From Apophysomyces variabilis (Eukaryota > Mucoromycota > Mucoromycetes > Mucorales > Mucoraceae), in contig MZZL01000401.1 of the NCBI GenBank assembly GCA_002749535.1, forward strand, positions 1,059,165 to 1,123,164: a stretch of DNA of 64,000 nt, given 5' to 3'. Below are positions 1 through 9,912 of this stretch, piece by piece. The stretch's first letter is position 1, and each line of letters opens with the position of its first letter. Below the pieces are notes generated by a model, which was not told the origin of the DNA, did no database searches, and saw only the letters and a list, made by a program, of their open reading frames with translations. A program made the translations under genes and the position numbers.

Positions 1-150
1 CGGAGTGTGGTGGTGATCTGCTATGCTGCGTGTTTCCGCTGAAAAGAGAAAGGGTCTTTGTTGTTAAACAAAGATGGAAGAAAGAGAAATAACCTAAAAT
101 TTATATAAATGCATTGGCTCATAGGATGATGATTGATCTTAATATACAGT

Positions 151-478
151 ATGTTTGAACATAATGGCCAGCAATACAACTATCGGGATGCGCTTCGCTT
201 AGTGCATCCAGAAGGTACACCTGTTGCCGCACAACATAATGTGCGCCGAAGTAAGTGATAAAAAAAAATAAAGCAAGGTGTGAATACTCAAGCCCTATTG
301 CTCTTTAGCTGAAGTAAAGCTCGAATTTGAGAATGTAAACGATGCCGCTGGATTCTGCAAAGACACTTTACAATGTGCAGCCGCCAGGCCTGTATTTGTC
401 CCAGCAAATTCCTTTGTTCACCCAAGGAATCAAAAAGACCTTGCGCCCGATTGTAGCGAGACTTGTATTATTTTGTGA
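151..478 (+). CDS. Small hypothetical protein, two exons (89 aa)
   Basis: I do not recognise this protein. Exon 1 (151-250) starts at an ATG, reads MFEHNGQQYNYRDAL..., and ends at a GTAAGT donor. Exon 2 (309-478) begins after a CTCTTTAG acceptor and keeps the frame to a TGA, giving 89 codons. The intron is 58 nt, typical of genes in this window. The product is hydrophilic, with four Cys in the C-terminal half and no evident signal peptide or membrane segment. The splice fit is the main evidence; without the intron the frame closes after 35 codons. The true start could lie upstream. Confidence 0.45.
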
Positions 479-1094
479 TTCTTCTCATAAAAACGAAACA
501 AAAAATCTTTTTCATCATTCCACGAAGCCTATCCTTTGCTGCTCATGAAGGCTTCCAATCAGTGATAGTTTATACTCTCTTGTTATTGGTGCTTCTCCGA
601 GAATCTTGTGAATCTTGGCAATTTTGGAAAAAGCGCCTTTTTGTCTTTATTTTTTTCGACTACCACAATAACAATGACAGCTCTTTGAATCGTAAAAACA
701 GAACAGATCCTTATTCTTTGGCAATCAATAATACGAGCGGACGATGACTAATGCGGCTCCCAAAAAAGAAGAAAAAGAACAATGGGTGATGGGTAAAAAG
801 ACGGAAGATGATCTCGGGTAAAAGTGCCGCCGCAAATGGCCGTTTTGGCGCAGTCGAACAATGGGCGAATACGAGGAGCGTAAGCCGATCCAAAAAGGAA
901 GGTGGATTTGGACTCGACGTCATCAGAAGATACGTAAGTTCGATCGGACCTCTCTAATTGAGAGTACGTTCTTTTTTTTCTCTTTCCATCTTCACACTTG
1001 TCTTTGTAATCCACATCTCTGTTTCTTGTTTCTCTTGCTTTTTCATCTCTCTTCCCTTTTCATCTCAGTTTTTTTGCCTCTTTTATACTTGACC
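479..1094. other. Intergenic region and CT-rich leader of the AN1 gene
   Basis: No gene recognised. The last 120 bases before the next start codon are strongly pyrimidine-rich (runs of CTTTTTC/TCTCTT), a pattern repeated ahead of several genes here and typical of fungal core promoters/leaders. Confidence 0.5.
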
Positions 1095-1774
1095 ATGGAA
1101 GATAACAACACACCAGACATTCCTGTTCACTGTACGGCCGGCTGCGGTTTTTACGGCAACAAGATCTACAATAATATGTGTTCGAAGTGTTTTAAACAGC
1201 ACGCCGAGCGAAATAAGAGTGGTGAGATGGATAGCAACTTGAATTACCTGGATCAAGAAAAATTAATCGCAAGTAAAGAACTAGAAACCATTCCGAAGCA
1301 AGAATCACCAAGCGCCTTACCATCGGATGAGACTTCTTTGCGTTCAGAGAAGACTACAGAAAGTGAATCTGCTGCAGTAACACCAGTTGCAACAGAAGAA
1401 AAAGTAGAAAAAGCACCCAGTAAACCGATTCAGAAGAATATTGGTCGATGCTTTGTTTGCCGAGGAAAGGTAGTGTATCTTTGTATTCTGTTTTGGATAT
1501 TTTTAGTTTACTTGACGATTTTATATGATAGATTCCGCTGGCAAAGCAAGTAAGCAACAAGTGTCGCTGTGAATATGTATTCTGTGATGCACATCGGTAC
1601 CCTGATAAACATGAGTGTGGATTTGATCACGCTTCTTTGGACAAGGGTAAGGGGATTGGCAAATTGAATTTTTTATATCTAAAACATTTATTAGACATTC
1701 TGGCAAAAAATAATCCGAAACTCAACGAGCGACCGCGCGGAGGCAGATCATTTCAGCGCCTCGACAGCATGTAA
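1095..1774 (+). CDS. A20/AN1-type zinc-finger protein (ZFAND5/6-like)
   Basis: Predicted ubiquitin-linked stress protein of 189 aa in three exons (1095-1469, 1532-1646, 1695-1774). The N-terminus has an A20-like finger, with Cys pairs CTAGCGFYG and MCSKCFKQH, around residues 10-35. A Ser/Thr/Glu-rich linker follows. The C-terminal AN1 finger opens with RCFVCRGK, continues through NKCRCEYVFCDAHR, and ends with HECGFDH. The order A20 then AN1 and the length match the ZFAND5/6 and plant SAP families. The start is the first ATG after the CT-rich leader (CCATGG context). Both introns have GT-AG borders and keep the Cys/His spacing of the AN1 finger, which supports the exon joins. The function (ubiquitin binding, stress response) is inferred from the family. 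Confidence 0.9.
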
Positions 1775-3706
1775 TCCAAGATCGAAAAACAAAGAATTCC
1801 ACCAACTTTACAGGCAACGTTTTCTGTACCATGTCTTGTGGTGCAAGCAATCCCCATAAATGAATGTGTGCGTGTGTGTGCGTGTATGTATATGTGGTAT
1901 TAGCAGATTTCAAGTGCTGAGTCTGCTGATCGACGTTTCCAACTAACCGCCCCTTCCCGTCCCCGTTCCTCCCCTCACCCAAATTTTAACCTATATTAAT
2001 TGGCGTCAAACCATTTCTCTGCTTCCTTTTTTTTTTCCTTTTGCTTCATCACCCTCTTTTCCCTTTCTCTTTTTATTTCTTCAGATTCTTGGCTGTTTGT
2101 ACAAGTGGAATAAATTGACATGGAAAAGGGAAACCACATCAAGAATGATAACAGGATGATCAGGTTGTGCAGGAAAAGGGACGTCTTGCTCCTTACTTTT
2201 TTATCTCATGTGTCTGCAACGCGGTTCAAAGCGACATCATGGGGCTTCTGACCTGATGACATGTATAGCTTTTGCTTAATTATTATGATGACCTTAAAAA
2301 GTGTTTTCTATCGAAAAGTTACAGAATTCAAGACATGGCTTTTTCTTCTTAAAGAAAAGATGTAAAACGCGACAATGGATGATTTCGAATTTTTTCGGCA
2401 TGAAAATATCAGTTTGAATAGCATTCGGAGTACAGAAAGGGAAAAGAGTGGTATTTCAATCCTTTCTCACCAAAAAAAAAAAACAATTAGGCTATTTGTA
2501 AAGTGAGTAAAGGAACGAATAGGAAACGGAAGGGGGACAGATAGGAAAAGATGAAATCGAAGCCAATTATTGCCGAAACGGCTTAAAACAGTAGAGTTCC
2601 AATGGTCTAATGTTGTACCTTTTTTAATCTCCATTCGGCAAAAATAAGTGTACATCCTTTTTTTTTCTTGCGTAACCTATCGGAGAAGCAGAAGGAATTG
2701 ATTCTTCTTACCATTCCGTCATGCAAAATGACTCATTCTCCAAAAGGTACCGTTTGAGTCAAAGAAAAATAATAACAAATTTACGCCTTCACCATCCGAT
2801 GGCATCAATCGTTCTGGATATGAAGAACCTATTTGCATTTTTACTATCTGTTTTACAACATAAAACGTCATTCCCCATCCTTACGAACTTTTTGTTTGCT
2901 AAAGAAGAAGTGTTTCGACTCATCTAGTGGATTCATTCTGGAGGATAACAATAGTCTGTTCCAGAAAATGACCCGTTTAGTCATGAAGGAGACGTGTGGG
3001 CTTGCAGCATAAGTTTAGTTAAGCGCATCAAATGTGTGAATGCAAAACCACCGGGTCATTAGCAACGATGAATGAATCCTTGTTGTTTGACCATCCGAAA
3101 GTGGCGCCTAAAAAGGAGAAAATAGAAACACAAGTTAAAAAACCATTCGAGCATAGCAAGGACGATGACGAACAGTGAGCCAATCATGATTTATGTTTTG
3201 TCTCTCTTAAACAGAGCGGGATGACCTATCTGCTATCTTAATCGCATTCGGATAATCCCCGTTTTGGTCTTTACGTTATCTCTTTCTGCCCCACACCTTC
3301 ATATACATAAACACATACACAGTTACTCCTTAGATGGTTCCATATTTGTCAAATAAGGGGGGACGGAGATTTGTAAAGGTGGGATGAAGACTGAAACATA
3401 TACAATGGTGATAATTCGTATTATGTTAACTGATCATAGGGAAAAATAATTAGAGTGTTTGGCACGTGCTATAAGCCAGTAATAAAGTTGACTTTTTGAT
3501 GTGTAAGTGTGTGTGTCAATTCAATGACTCCATGTCTAGATATGGAGAAGGGAGAGAAAGAAGGACAGCACAGAAAGATTTTTTGGTTGGCTAATTATGG
3601 GAGGAAACGACGCAATTTATGCCATTTCCGATAAGCCTATGGATACACACATAACGCACAACACATCATGTCAAGGGCCGCGGAAAAAACCAAAGGAATT
3701 CTGACA
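1775..3706. other. Long intergenic region (about 1.9 kb)
   Basis: No convincing gene on either strand. It contains a short TG/CA tract near 1866-1895, poly-T and poly-A tracts near 2030 and 2468, and scattered open frames under 70 codons with no recognisable domain. Its length beside a gene with a strong TATA box may mean an extended 5' regulatory region for the acidic gene downstream; this is inference. Confidence 0.4.
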
Positions 3707-3716
3707 TATATAAAAA
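3707..3716 (+). promoter_or_regulatory. TATA box of the acidic-protein gene
   Basis: TATATAAAAA lies 77 bp upstream of the ATG at 3793. A nearly uninterrupted CT tract (CTCTCTTTCTCTCTCTCTC) lies between them. This TATA plus CT-block layout is a classic fungal core promoter and fixes the direction of transcription. Confidence 0.6.
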
Positions 3717-3792
3717 GGTCGTTTTCCCTTCCCCCTCCTCTCTCCCATGGCTTTGCTTCTCTCTTTCTCTCTCTCTCATATTCCCTTTCTTA

Positions 3793-4383
3793 ATGTCGCA
3801 ACGGACAAATACTGAACTTGCCAAACTATCCTTCACAAAGTTAAACTTCTTTAGTCTCAATAATTCAAGTCTCCTTCCCTTCGTTCTTATCCGGAATGCA
3901 CTGCAACAACAAGAAAACGATCCCATCGAGGAAATATGGCTGGACGCTTGTTTCGACGAATTACACCCCGGTGACGACGACACAGTTTATGACGGAAAAC
4001 AGTACGAAGACGAAGACGAAGAAGAAGAGGAAGAGGAAGACGATGACGAATATGAGTCCCCGCGCTCTCCAGAGGATGGGGTGGATCAAGGTCCACTCTT
4101 TTTGCAAAGAAATTCACCGACTTTCTATATCCCTTTAGACGACGATGAAATGGACCAGGATAACACCAATCATAATAACTCGTTTCCCTTCAATCAATCG
4201 TCCTATTTCATGAGCCAACGTCATGCAACATCATCATCGTCATCATCACCCTCACGGTCACCCTCCCACAACCCATGTTCCTCCAGCGACACCACCACCA
4301 CAACCGCTAACACTTGTAGTTCATCCCCTTCTCATCCAGAATGCATCATCACTTGGACAACCAAAGATCACTGGCTGCCTTGA
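3793..4383 (+). CDS. Acidic low-complexity protein, unknown function
   Basis: Single uninterrupted frame of 196 codons directly downstream of a TATA box and CT block. I do not recognise a family. Residues about 35-60 hold an ordered-looking stretch (EEIWLDACFDELHPGDD). An Asp/Glu-only run follows around residues 72-88, and then a Ser/Thr/His/Asn-rich C-terminal half with SSSSSSPSRSPSH. It has no signal peptide, membrane segment or zinc motif. The acidic block and disordered tail suggest a nuclear regulator or activation domain, but this is only composition. The strong promoter architecture is the best argument that it is expressed. Confidence 0.6.
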   Translation: MSQRTNTELAKLSFTKLNFFSLNNSSLLPFVLIRNALQQQENDPIEEIWLDACFDELHPGDDDTVYDGKQYEDEDEEEEEEEDDDEYESPRSPEDGVDQGPLFLQRNSPTFYIPLDDDEMDQDNTNHNNSFPFNQSSYFMSQRHATSSSSSSPSRSPSHNPCSSSDTTTTTANTCSSSPSHPECIITWTTKDHWLP

Positions 4384-4795
4384 TGCTATGTATAATTTCC
4401 CCTTGCATGTGTAATCTTCCCCCTCCTTTCTCCAATGTATATCATTCATACGCAGAAAACAACAAAAAAAAAGGAATTGGATCACAGCTAATTTGTGCAT
4501 AAACAAAAATTTTGGTCATGCTGCGCTAAAGTCTTTGCTTCGGTTCGACGCCCAATGATCATCTTTGTCTCTTTTTTCTCTTCCTTTTTTCTTTTTCACC
4601 GATATATCAGCATCCATCTGATAGTCAGCCGTCATCGAACAAAAAGCACGGGACACAATTTCCATGGGTTCCAACGATCGAAAAAGTCACTGTGCGCGAC
4701 CCCATGAGTATCCATCGCTCTTCATCAAGACATTCTTTTTCGATCCATTATCTTGTATCTTATCTAAACAAAAACAAATACGCTTTATTATCGCT
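4384..4795. other. Spacer between two convergent genes
   Basis: 412 bp between the ends of the acidic-protein gene and NDUFA9. It is AT-rich, and no further gene is visible. It must contain both 3' UTRs. Confidence 0.5.
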
Positions 4796-6690
4796 CTAAT
4801 CAATGAGATGGTAAACACCCTTCTTGATCTCGCCCTCTCCCTTCTCATAGGGAAGATCAAACACGGCGTTGCTACGGAATCGTCTCAGGAACTGAATAGC
4901 AACATTGTCAAACTGCATAGGCTCAATGTATAGGTCCTCAAAAGTGAGCGCACCAGGCGTGGGCTTATCATCCAGAGTCATCTTCAGAAAAAAAACCATT
5001 CCCGATTAGTTCTATCTGTGCACCCTTGAGTATAGAACTTACTCTCTCAATAAGGTCAGGGCTGATCATCTGATTGTAAGGCAACTTATCCAAAAGAGTG
5101 GCAGCGAACCTAACAATTTCCATCACCTGTTATTCTCCTCATCTTGTTTTTCCTTTGATCCACACAATGACTTACTTAGCAATCGGGGTGGGAATGGGAT
5201 AGATAGGAAGAGGCTTCAAAGAGATCTCACGAGCAACCTGGTAAATCTGCTCAATAGTGTATTCTTTGGGTCTGTATACGGTTTTCATGTGTCAGTCAGG
5301 TCGATCCATTATGGATTCGCATGCCAAATGTTATTACCCGTAAAGCTCGTAAGTCTTGCCGGCGGTCGACTCAGCAGTCAACATGACGTTCATTGCCTGG
5401 GCGACATCCACTGCCTGAATATAAAAAGTAAGCATAACGATCATCTGAGCATAAAATGTAACCTACCGAAACAGGACGAATCTTTGTCTGACCTTCGTTG
5501 ACCCAGAATTGCCATCCATCACCAGCTACCAACATCATTATTATTAGATATCTATCTCCTCCAGCAAAATAAGAAATGAAAACGAATCACTTACCACCAA
5601 TTCTGTTCAAGAAACGATCTTCGTGGCCCCACATGGTACCAGGACGGACAATGGTAGCATCAGGGATGACTTCCTTGACAGCCTTCTCACCAAGAGCCTG
5701 TTGTACATCATAATCTGTTTAGAGCCCATGGCATCCACGAATTAACTTATCTCACCTTGCTACGCAAGAACTTGGAGGTGGAATCTTCGGAAGCGTTCAA
5801 GGCAGAGACCTGGACAAATCGAGCAACACCAGCTTCAGCGCAGATCTCGGCCAAAGTGCGCGATCCATGGACATGCACGTCTTCAAAGGTAAAGTTCCTT
5901 TTTGTGTTCGAAAATGACATCATAAGCATCGACTATTCCTCTCATATATATATGTCGAATTATTTTCTAAAAAAAATACATACTTTGTCTCGTAGTCGCG
6001 ACCAATCAAGTTGTAAACGATGTCGGAATGTCTCACGCACTCCATCAGCTGCTGCTTGTTTCTCAAGTCGAATTCCTAACAGTCGGACGATCAATCACGC
6101 GTCATGTACCAAAGCGTAACATACAAGAGGCACAATTTGGCCCAAATCACCAGTAACCTTAAGATGTCTAGCCTCATCAGGATCACGGTAAGCGACTACG
6201 ACCTGCGTTCCTTCTCTTGCTGCAATACAGTATCATTCAGTGGGACCGACGTCGAAATGCGTGTGCTGTTTCGAGCTTACCAAGTTTGTTGACGACATAA
6301 CGACCGAGAAATCCAGTGCAACCAAAGACAGTGGCAATGTGACCGTTCGTTGTCGAGCTTTTTCAGTATTATCAGTATTAACTCAAAGGAACGACGTCCA
6401 TGGTATTTTGCGTTTCGTCATCAAAACTTACCGACCACCTCGACCGTATTTGATCATGGGCTGACCAGTCTTCTTTCTAAAGGTCAAATCGTGCATGGCG
6501 CGCTATAGAAAATCCCGTCGTTAGCCTCGTTTGCTCCCGTTTTCGAATAAAAACTGTTTACCGTCTGTTTGGCGAACGCGGCAGAGCGACAGCTAGCCTC
6601 TATAATTGATATTTAGCAAAAAGAAAAAAAGGCTCTCTTCGTTAAACGGGAATATAAAAGCGTACGTCTCAAAGAAGAATTGGCGAGCAT
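4796..6690 (-). CDS. NADH:ubiquinone oxidoreductase 39-kDa subunit (NDUFA9-like)
   Basis: Accessory subunit of respiratory complex I at the Q/membrane-arm junction of the inner mitochondrial membrane; an atypical short-chain dehydrogenase fold that binds NADPH. I read 13 exons on the minus strand. The N-terminus ([20 protein letters not shown]) is basic and Ser/Ala-rich, as in a mitochondrial presequence. A Rossmann nucleotide loop [11 protein letters not shown] follows, then [33 protein letters not shown] and [17 protein letters not shown], all characteristic of NDUFA9. The C-terminal exon ends with [11 protein letters not shown]. All joins use GT-AG borders. The start is the only ATG giving a presequence. 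The upstream region contains twin CRE sites. Identity is confident; exon ends are my reading. Confidence 0.92.
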
Positions 6691-6798
6691 ATTAGCAGTT
6701 AAAAAGAGAGGGGAATGTAATCAATATTGGAGACTGCAAGGACACGGCTGTCGGGCTGGCTGTTTTTTTTGGTCAACTGGATGTCTTTTCGATTTCAG

Positions 6799-6820
6799 TG
6801 ACGTCACAAAATTGACGTCA
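6799..6820. promoter_or_regulatory. Two perfect CRE/ATF octamers upstream of NDUFA9
   Basis: TGACGTCA occurs at 6799-6806 and again at 6813-6820, 14 bp centre to centre, about 110-130 bp upstream of the NDUFA9 start. The octamer is the palindromic site of CREB/ATF-type bZIP factors. The paired, near-helical-turn spacing and promoter position argue for real binding sites. Confidence 0.5.
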
Positions 6821-7114
6821 CGATTTTGCTGTAATACCCGCACTTCAATCCCCAAACGATTGGCGCACATCATTACTTTGTTCCTGAATCCTGTCACCGT
6901 TTTCCACTTACTGCGATCATGCTTAATTCTACTTTCAGGTCAAAAGCTGATCTGCGCCTTGCTGGCATCACTTATACAAGAGAAAAAAGGATTTATTATT
7001 TGTACTCTGTAACAAATATTGTCAAATTAGTCTTGTCTGTAAGCTTTCCATAGTGTATCCTGCTCCCAAAGGCAATAAGCAGGTATAACAGCATTATGAA
7101 TAAGAGTCAATTTA

Positions 7115-7740
7115 GTCTCGACCGAAAAACAGGAGAAGGGCACAAAAAGATTAAACATGAAAGATATACAACGTTTTGATTGCTCTTTCATTATGAAAAT
7201 GAAACGGAAAGAAGACAGCTGGACAATGTGGTTTATGAACGAAGAGCACAACTTTGTTATGGTCTATGATATTAACATATATCGTCAGCATAGAATTTTG
7301 GGCGAAGAGACTAGAAAGAATGTGCGAAACATGTAAAATGCTGGTGCAAGTAACAGAAGTGTCTACAATCGTTTACAAGAAACGGGCATTCATAGTGTCA
7401 TGATCAAGGATATTGCCAACTTTAGACAGCAATTACTCAAAAATGGCTCAGACCATGTTATCTACGACTTCATCACAGAGCTTGAAAAGCAAGAATACGT
7501 TATAGATTGGATAGTAGATAATGAGTCTAACATTTTACGAAGAATTTATTTCTCGCAAAAAAAATACAATGCTGTTGGCAAAAAGATTTTCTGAAGTGTA
7601 CGTCAGGACAATGATCGCAAGCTACGACGCCTCTGCCTCGATGATAACAAAAAAGTTCTGCACAGAAAATCTCAATATCCTGATAAAACCAAACTTGGTG
7701 TGACAATACCTTTCAGCTTCAGTATCTTGCAATCTGACTA
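7115..7740 (+). pseudogene. Decayed MULE-type transposase (FAR1-like N-terminus)
   Basis: Remnant of a Mutator-like element transposase. Around 7165-7330 one frame reads FDCSFIMKMKRKEDSWTMW, then HNFVMVYDI and HRILGEETRKNVRNM. This is the FAR1/WRKY-like zinc-finger region (Cys ... W ... HN) typical of these proteins. After an in-frame stop the same frame continues with NAGASNRSVYNRLQETG and IKDIANFRQQLLKNG, and then LRRIYFSQKKYNAVGKK, which matches the segment before the catalytic core. A frame change follows, and the last recognisable piece is KTKLGVTIPF near 7685-7710. The DDE core is missing, so the copy is 3' truncated and inactive. The family assignment rests on the motif order, not on a database search. 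Confidence 0.65.
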
Positions 7741-8225
7741 GCGTTTCCAGTATTAAACGACTGGTCCTTCTGCACTCGCTTCGCTCCTTCCGTTACAGCC
7801 GCGTGCGGCTGCAGGAAATGGATTTTTGGCGACTTCTAGCATATGTTTACGTTAACATAAGATATTGTTAAAAATGAAGTCTTTGTTTTAATGTAAGATA
7901 TTCAAGAGGTGTACGTAAGTGAGTGATATGATATGGTGTTGTGAAATAAAGATGCACTAAGTAAAATTAATAGTTTAAAACGTGAAAAACGATCTGGAGA
8001 CGTAAGAACATAAATAAGCCAGTATCGCTTGTGGACAACTATTTCAGACAGGCAGAAAAAAAGAGCAGAATGAATGTTTGAAGCCTAGGTATCTGCCTCG
8101 TATAACATAGCTTCCGAACCTTGATCTTACGTTAAAAAATTACAGAGCGAAGGACAAATTTAGCATAGGAATGATTACTTCTGTAGGCAATAGAATATGT
8201 AAGAAACAGAGATAAATTAACAGTG
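7741..8225. other. Non-coding stretch with a GC-rich hairpin
   Basis: No gene seen. A perfect 7-bp hairpin, CAGCCGC-GT-GCGGCTG, lies at 7796-7811 just past the MULE relic. The rest is AT-rich and full of stops. The hairpin could be part of a transposon end, but no partner repeat was found. Confidence 0.35.
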
Positions 8226-8589
8226 TTCACTGAAGGTACATGTCTCTAGGAACAAAGCAATAGTCCTCCATATAAGGATCTTATCATTGAGCACTTTTAT
8301 CGTATATAAAACGGATGGAGGTCAATTAGACAATATATTCAACTAATCATTGCACTTTTGCAAAGCACTTGACCCTTCTCATTACTGCTGAAGTTTTACA
8401 CAATGTCTATTTAACTGTCCTTCATAATATCTTGTACCCTCTTATTGCAGCTCAGCTCTCTTGACCCACACATCAAGTTTGCATACACATACCAAATTGC
8501 TACTGAGAACAACAGGACCCTTTGGCCTTCTTGGAAAGCGTCAGAAAATATCTCTAACGAATCTGTTCCTCTACTTCATTGCTGGACGT
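8226..8589. repeat. 364-bp direct repeat, copy 1 (abuts the gap)
   Basis: These 364 bases end exactly at the first N of the gap. They are identical, base for base as far as I can read, to 9153-9516, which begins at the first base after the gap. The flush position on both sides points to overlapping contig ends rather than a biological tandem repeat. Confidence 0.9.
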
Positions 8590-9152
8590 NNNNNNNNNNN
8601 NNNNNNNNNNNNNNNNNNNNNNNNNNNNNNNNNNNNNNNNNNNNNNNNNNNNNNNNNNNNNNNNNNNNNNNNNNNNNNNNNNNNNNNNNNNNNNNNNNNN
8701 NNNNNNNNNNNNNNNNNNNNNNNNNNNNNNNNNNNNNNNNNNNNNNNNNNNNNNNNNNNNNNNNNNNNNNNNNNNNNNNNNNNNNNNNNNNNNNNNNNNN
8801 NNNNNNNNNNNNNNNNNNNNNNNNNNNNNNNNNNNNNNNNNNNNNNNNNNNNNNNNNNNNNNNNNNNNNNNNNNNNNNNNNNNNNNNNNNNNNNNNNNNN
8901 NNNNNNNNNNNNNNNNNNNNNNNNNNNNNNNNNNNNNNNNNNNNNNNNNNNNNNNNNNNNNNNNNNNNNNNNNNNNNNNNNNNNNNNNNNNNNNNNNNNN
9001 NNNNNNNNNNNNNNNNNNNNNNNNNNNNNNNNNNNNNNNNNNNNNNNNNNNNNNNNNNNNNNNNNNNNNNNNNNNNNNNNNNNNNNNNNNNNNNNNNNNN
9101 NNNNNNNNNNNNNNNNNNNNNNNNNNNNNNNNNNNNNNNNNNNNNNNNNNNN
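8590..9152. other. Assembly gap (563 N)
   Basis: A run of N with no sequence information. Open frames crossing it are meaningless. Because the flanks are the same 364 bp, the true gap may be of zero or negative length. Confidence 0.99.
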
Positions 9153-9516
9153 TTCACTGAAGGTACATGTCTCTAGGAACAAAGCAATAGTCCTCCATAT
9201 AAGGATCTTATCATTGAGCACTTTTATCGTATATAAAACGGATGGAGGTCAATTAGACAATATATTCAACTAATCATTGCACTTTTGCAAAGCACTTGAC
9301 CCTTCTCATTACTGCTGAAGTTTTACACAATGTCTATTTAACTGTCCTTCATAATATCTTGTACCCTCTTATTGCAGCTCAGCTCTCTTGACCCACACAT
9401 CAAGTTTGCATACACATACCAAATTGCTACTGAGAACAACAGGACCCTTTGGCCTTCTTGGAAAGCGTCAGAAAATATCTCTAACGAATCTGTTCCTCTA
9501 CTTCATTGCTGGACGT
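9153..9516. repeat. 364-bp direct repeat, copy 2 (abuts the gap)
   Basis: Second copy of the sequence at 8226-8589. Only this copy continues into further sequence (ATTCTTTTCTCC...), while copy 1 runs into N. An open frame begins near 9372 within it, but no known domain is recognised in this part. Confidence 0.9.
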
Positions 9517-9623
9517 ATTCTTTTCTCCTAAATAAAGACTTCTATATATCAACTGAAGAGTACGACGGTCGAACCAGCTTGCAGGAAACTGGTGGTACTA
9601 CCGGCAAAATGTTTTTGCGCGCA

Positions 9624-9912
9624 AAAATTACTCGAAAATACAGTATACTAATAGAGAGAAGAGACAGCCGAACGATTGTCTATCCGATAAAAATTTGCAA
9701 CAATAATTTGTCGGAAGACACGTCCAGCTCGAATCGTCCAATGGTAAGGGCTTCTGCTCCTAAAAGATGTTCTTCGTGCCGACCATATATATTAGTATTG
9801 GAATAGAGACGTTGACGCTGGCCGCAATATACGAAGAATCTTCATTGAATATATGAAGGAAAATGACCTTGATTCCCGTCGGACCGAATTAAAACGTCCT
9901 TCCAAGCAATAA
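9624..9912 (+). pseudogene. Relic of a TnpB/Fanzor-like C-terminus (family A, copy 1)
   Basis: The reading frame carries RDSRTIVYPIKICNN, then KRCSSC, and after a one-base frame change WNRDVDAGRNIRRIFIEY, ending at a TAA at 9910-9912. A Cys-x2-Cys knuckle followed by W-N-R-D-V-x-A-x-x-N-I is the zinc-ribbon and RuvC-III signature of TnpB-like nucleases; the Asp is the third catalytic residue in active members. The same peptide pattern recurs at 63.3-63.6 kb, so the two are copies of one family, distinct from the longer Fanzor gene at 57-59 kb. Upstream RuvC-I and the N-terminus are not recognisable. The copy is fragmentary and frameshifted. Confidence 0.6.

Noticed and set aside
8445..9273. 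Long open frames on both strands across 8445-9273
   Set aside because: They run through 563 N and have no sequence content; only the flanking repeat is real.
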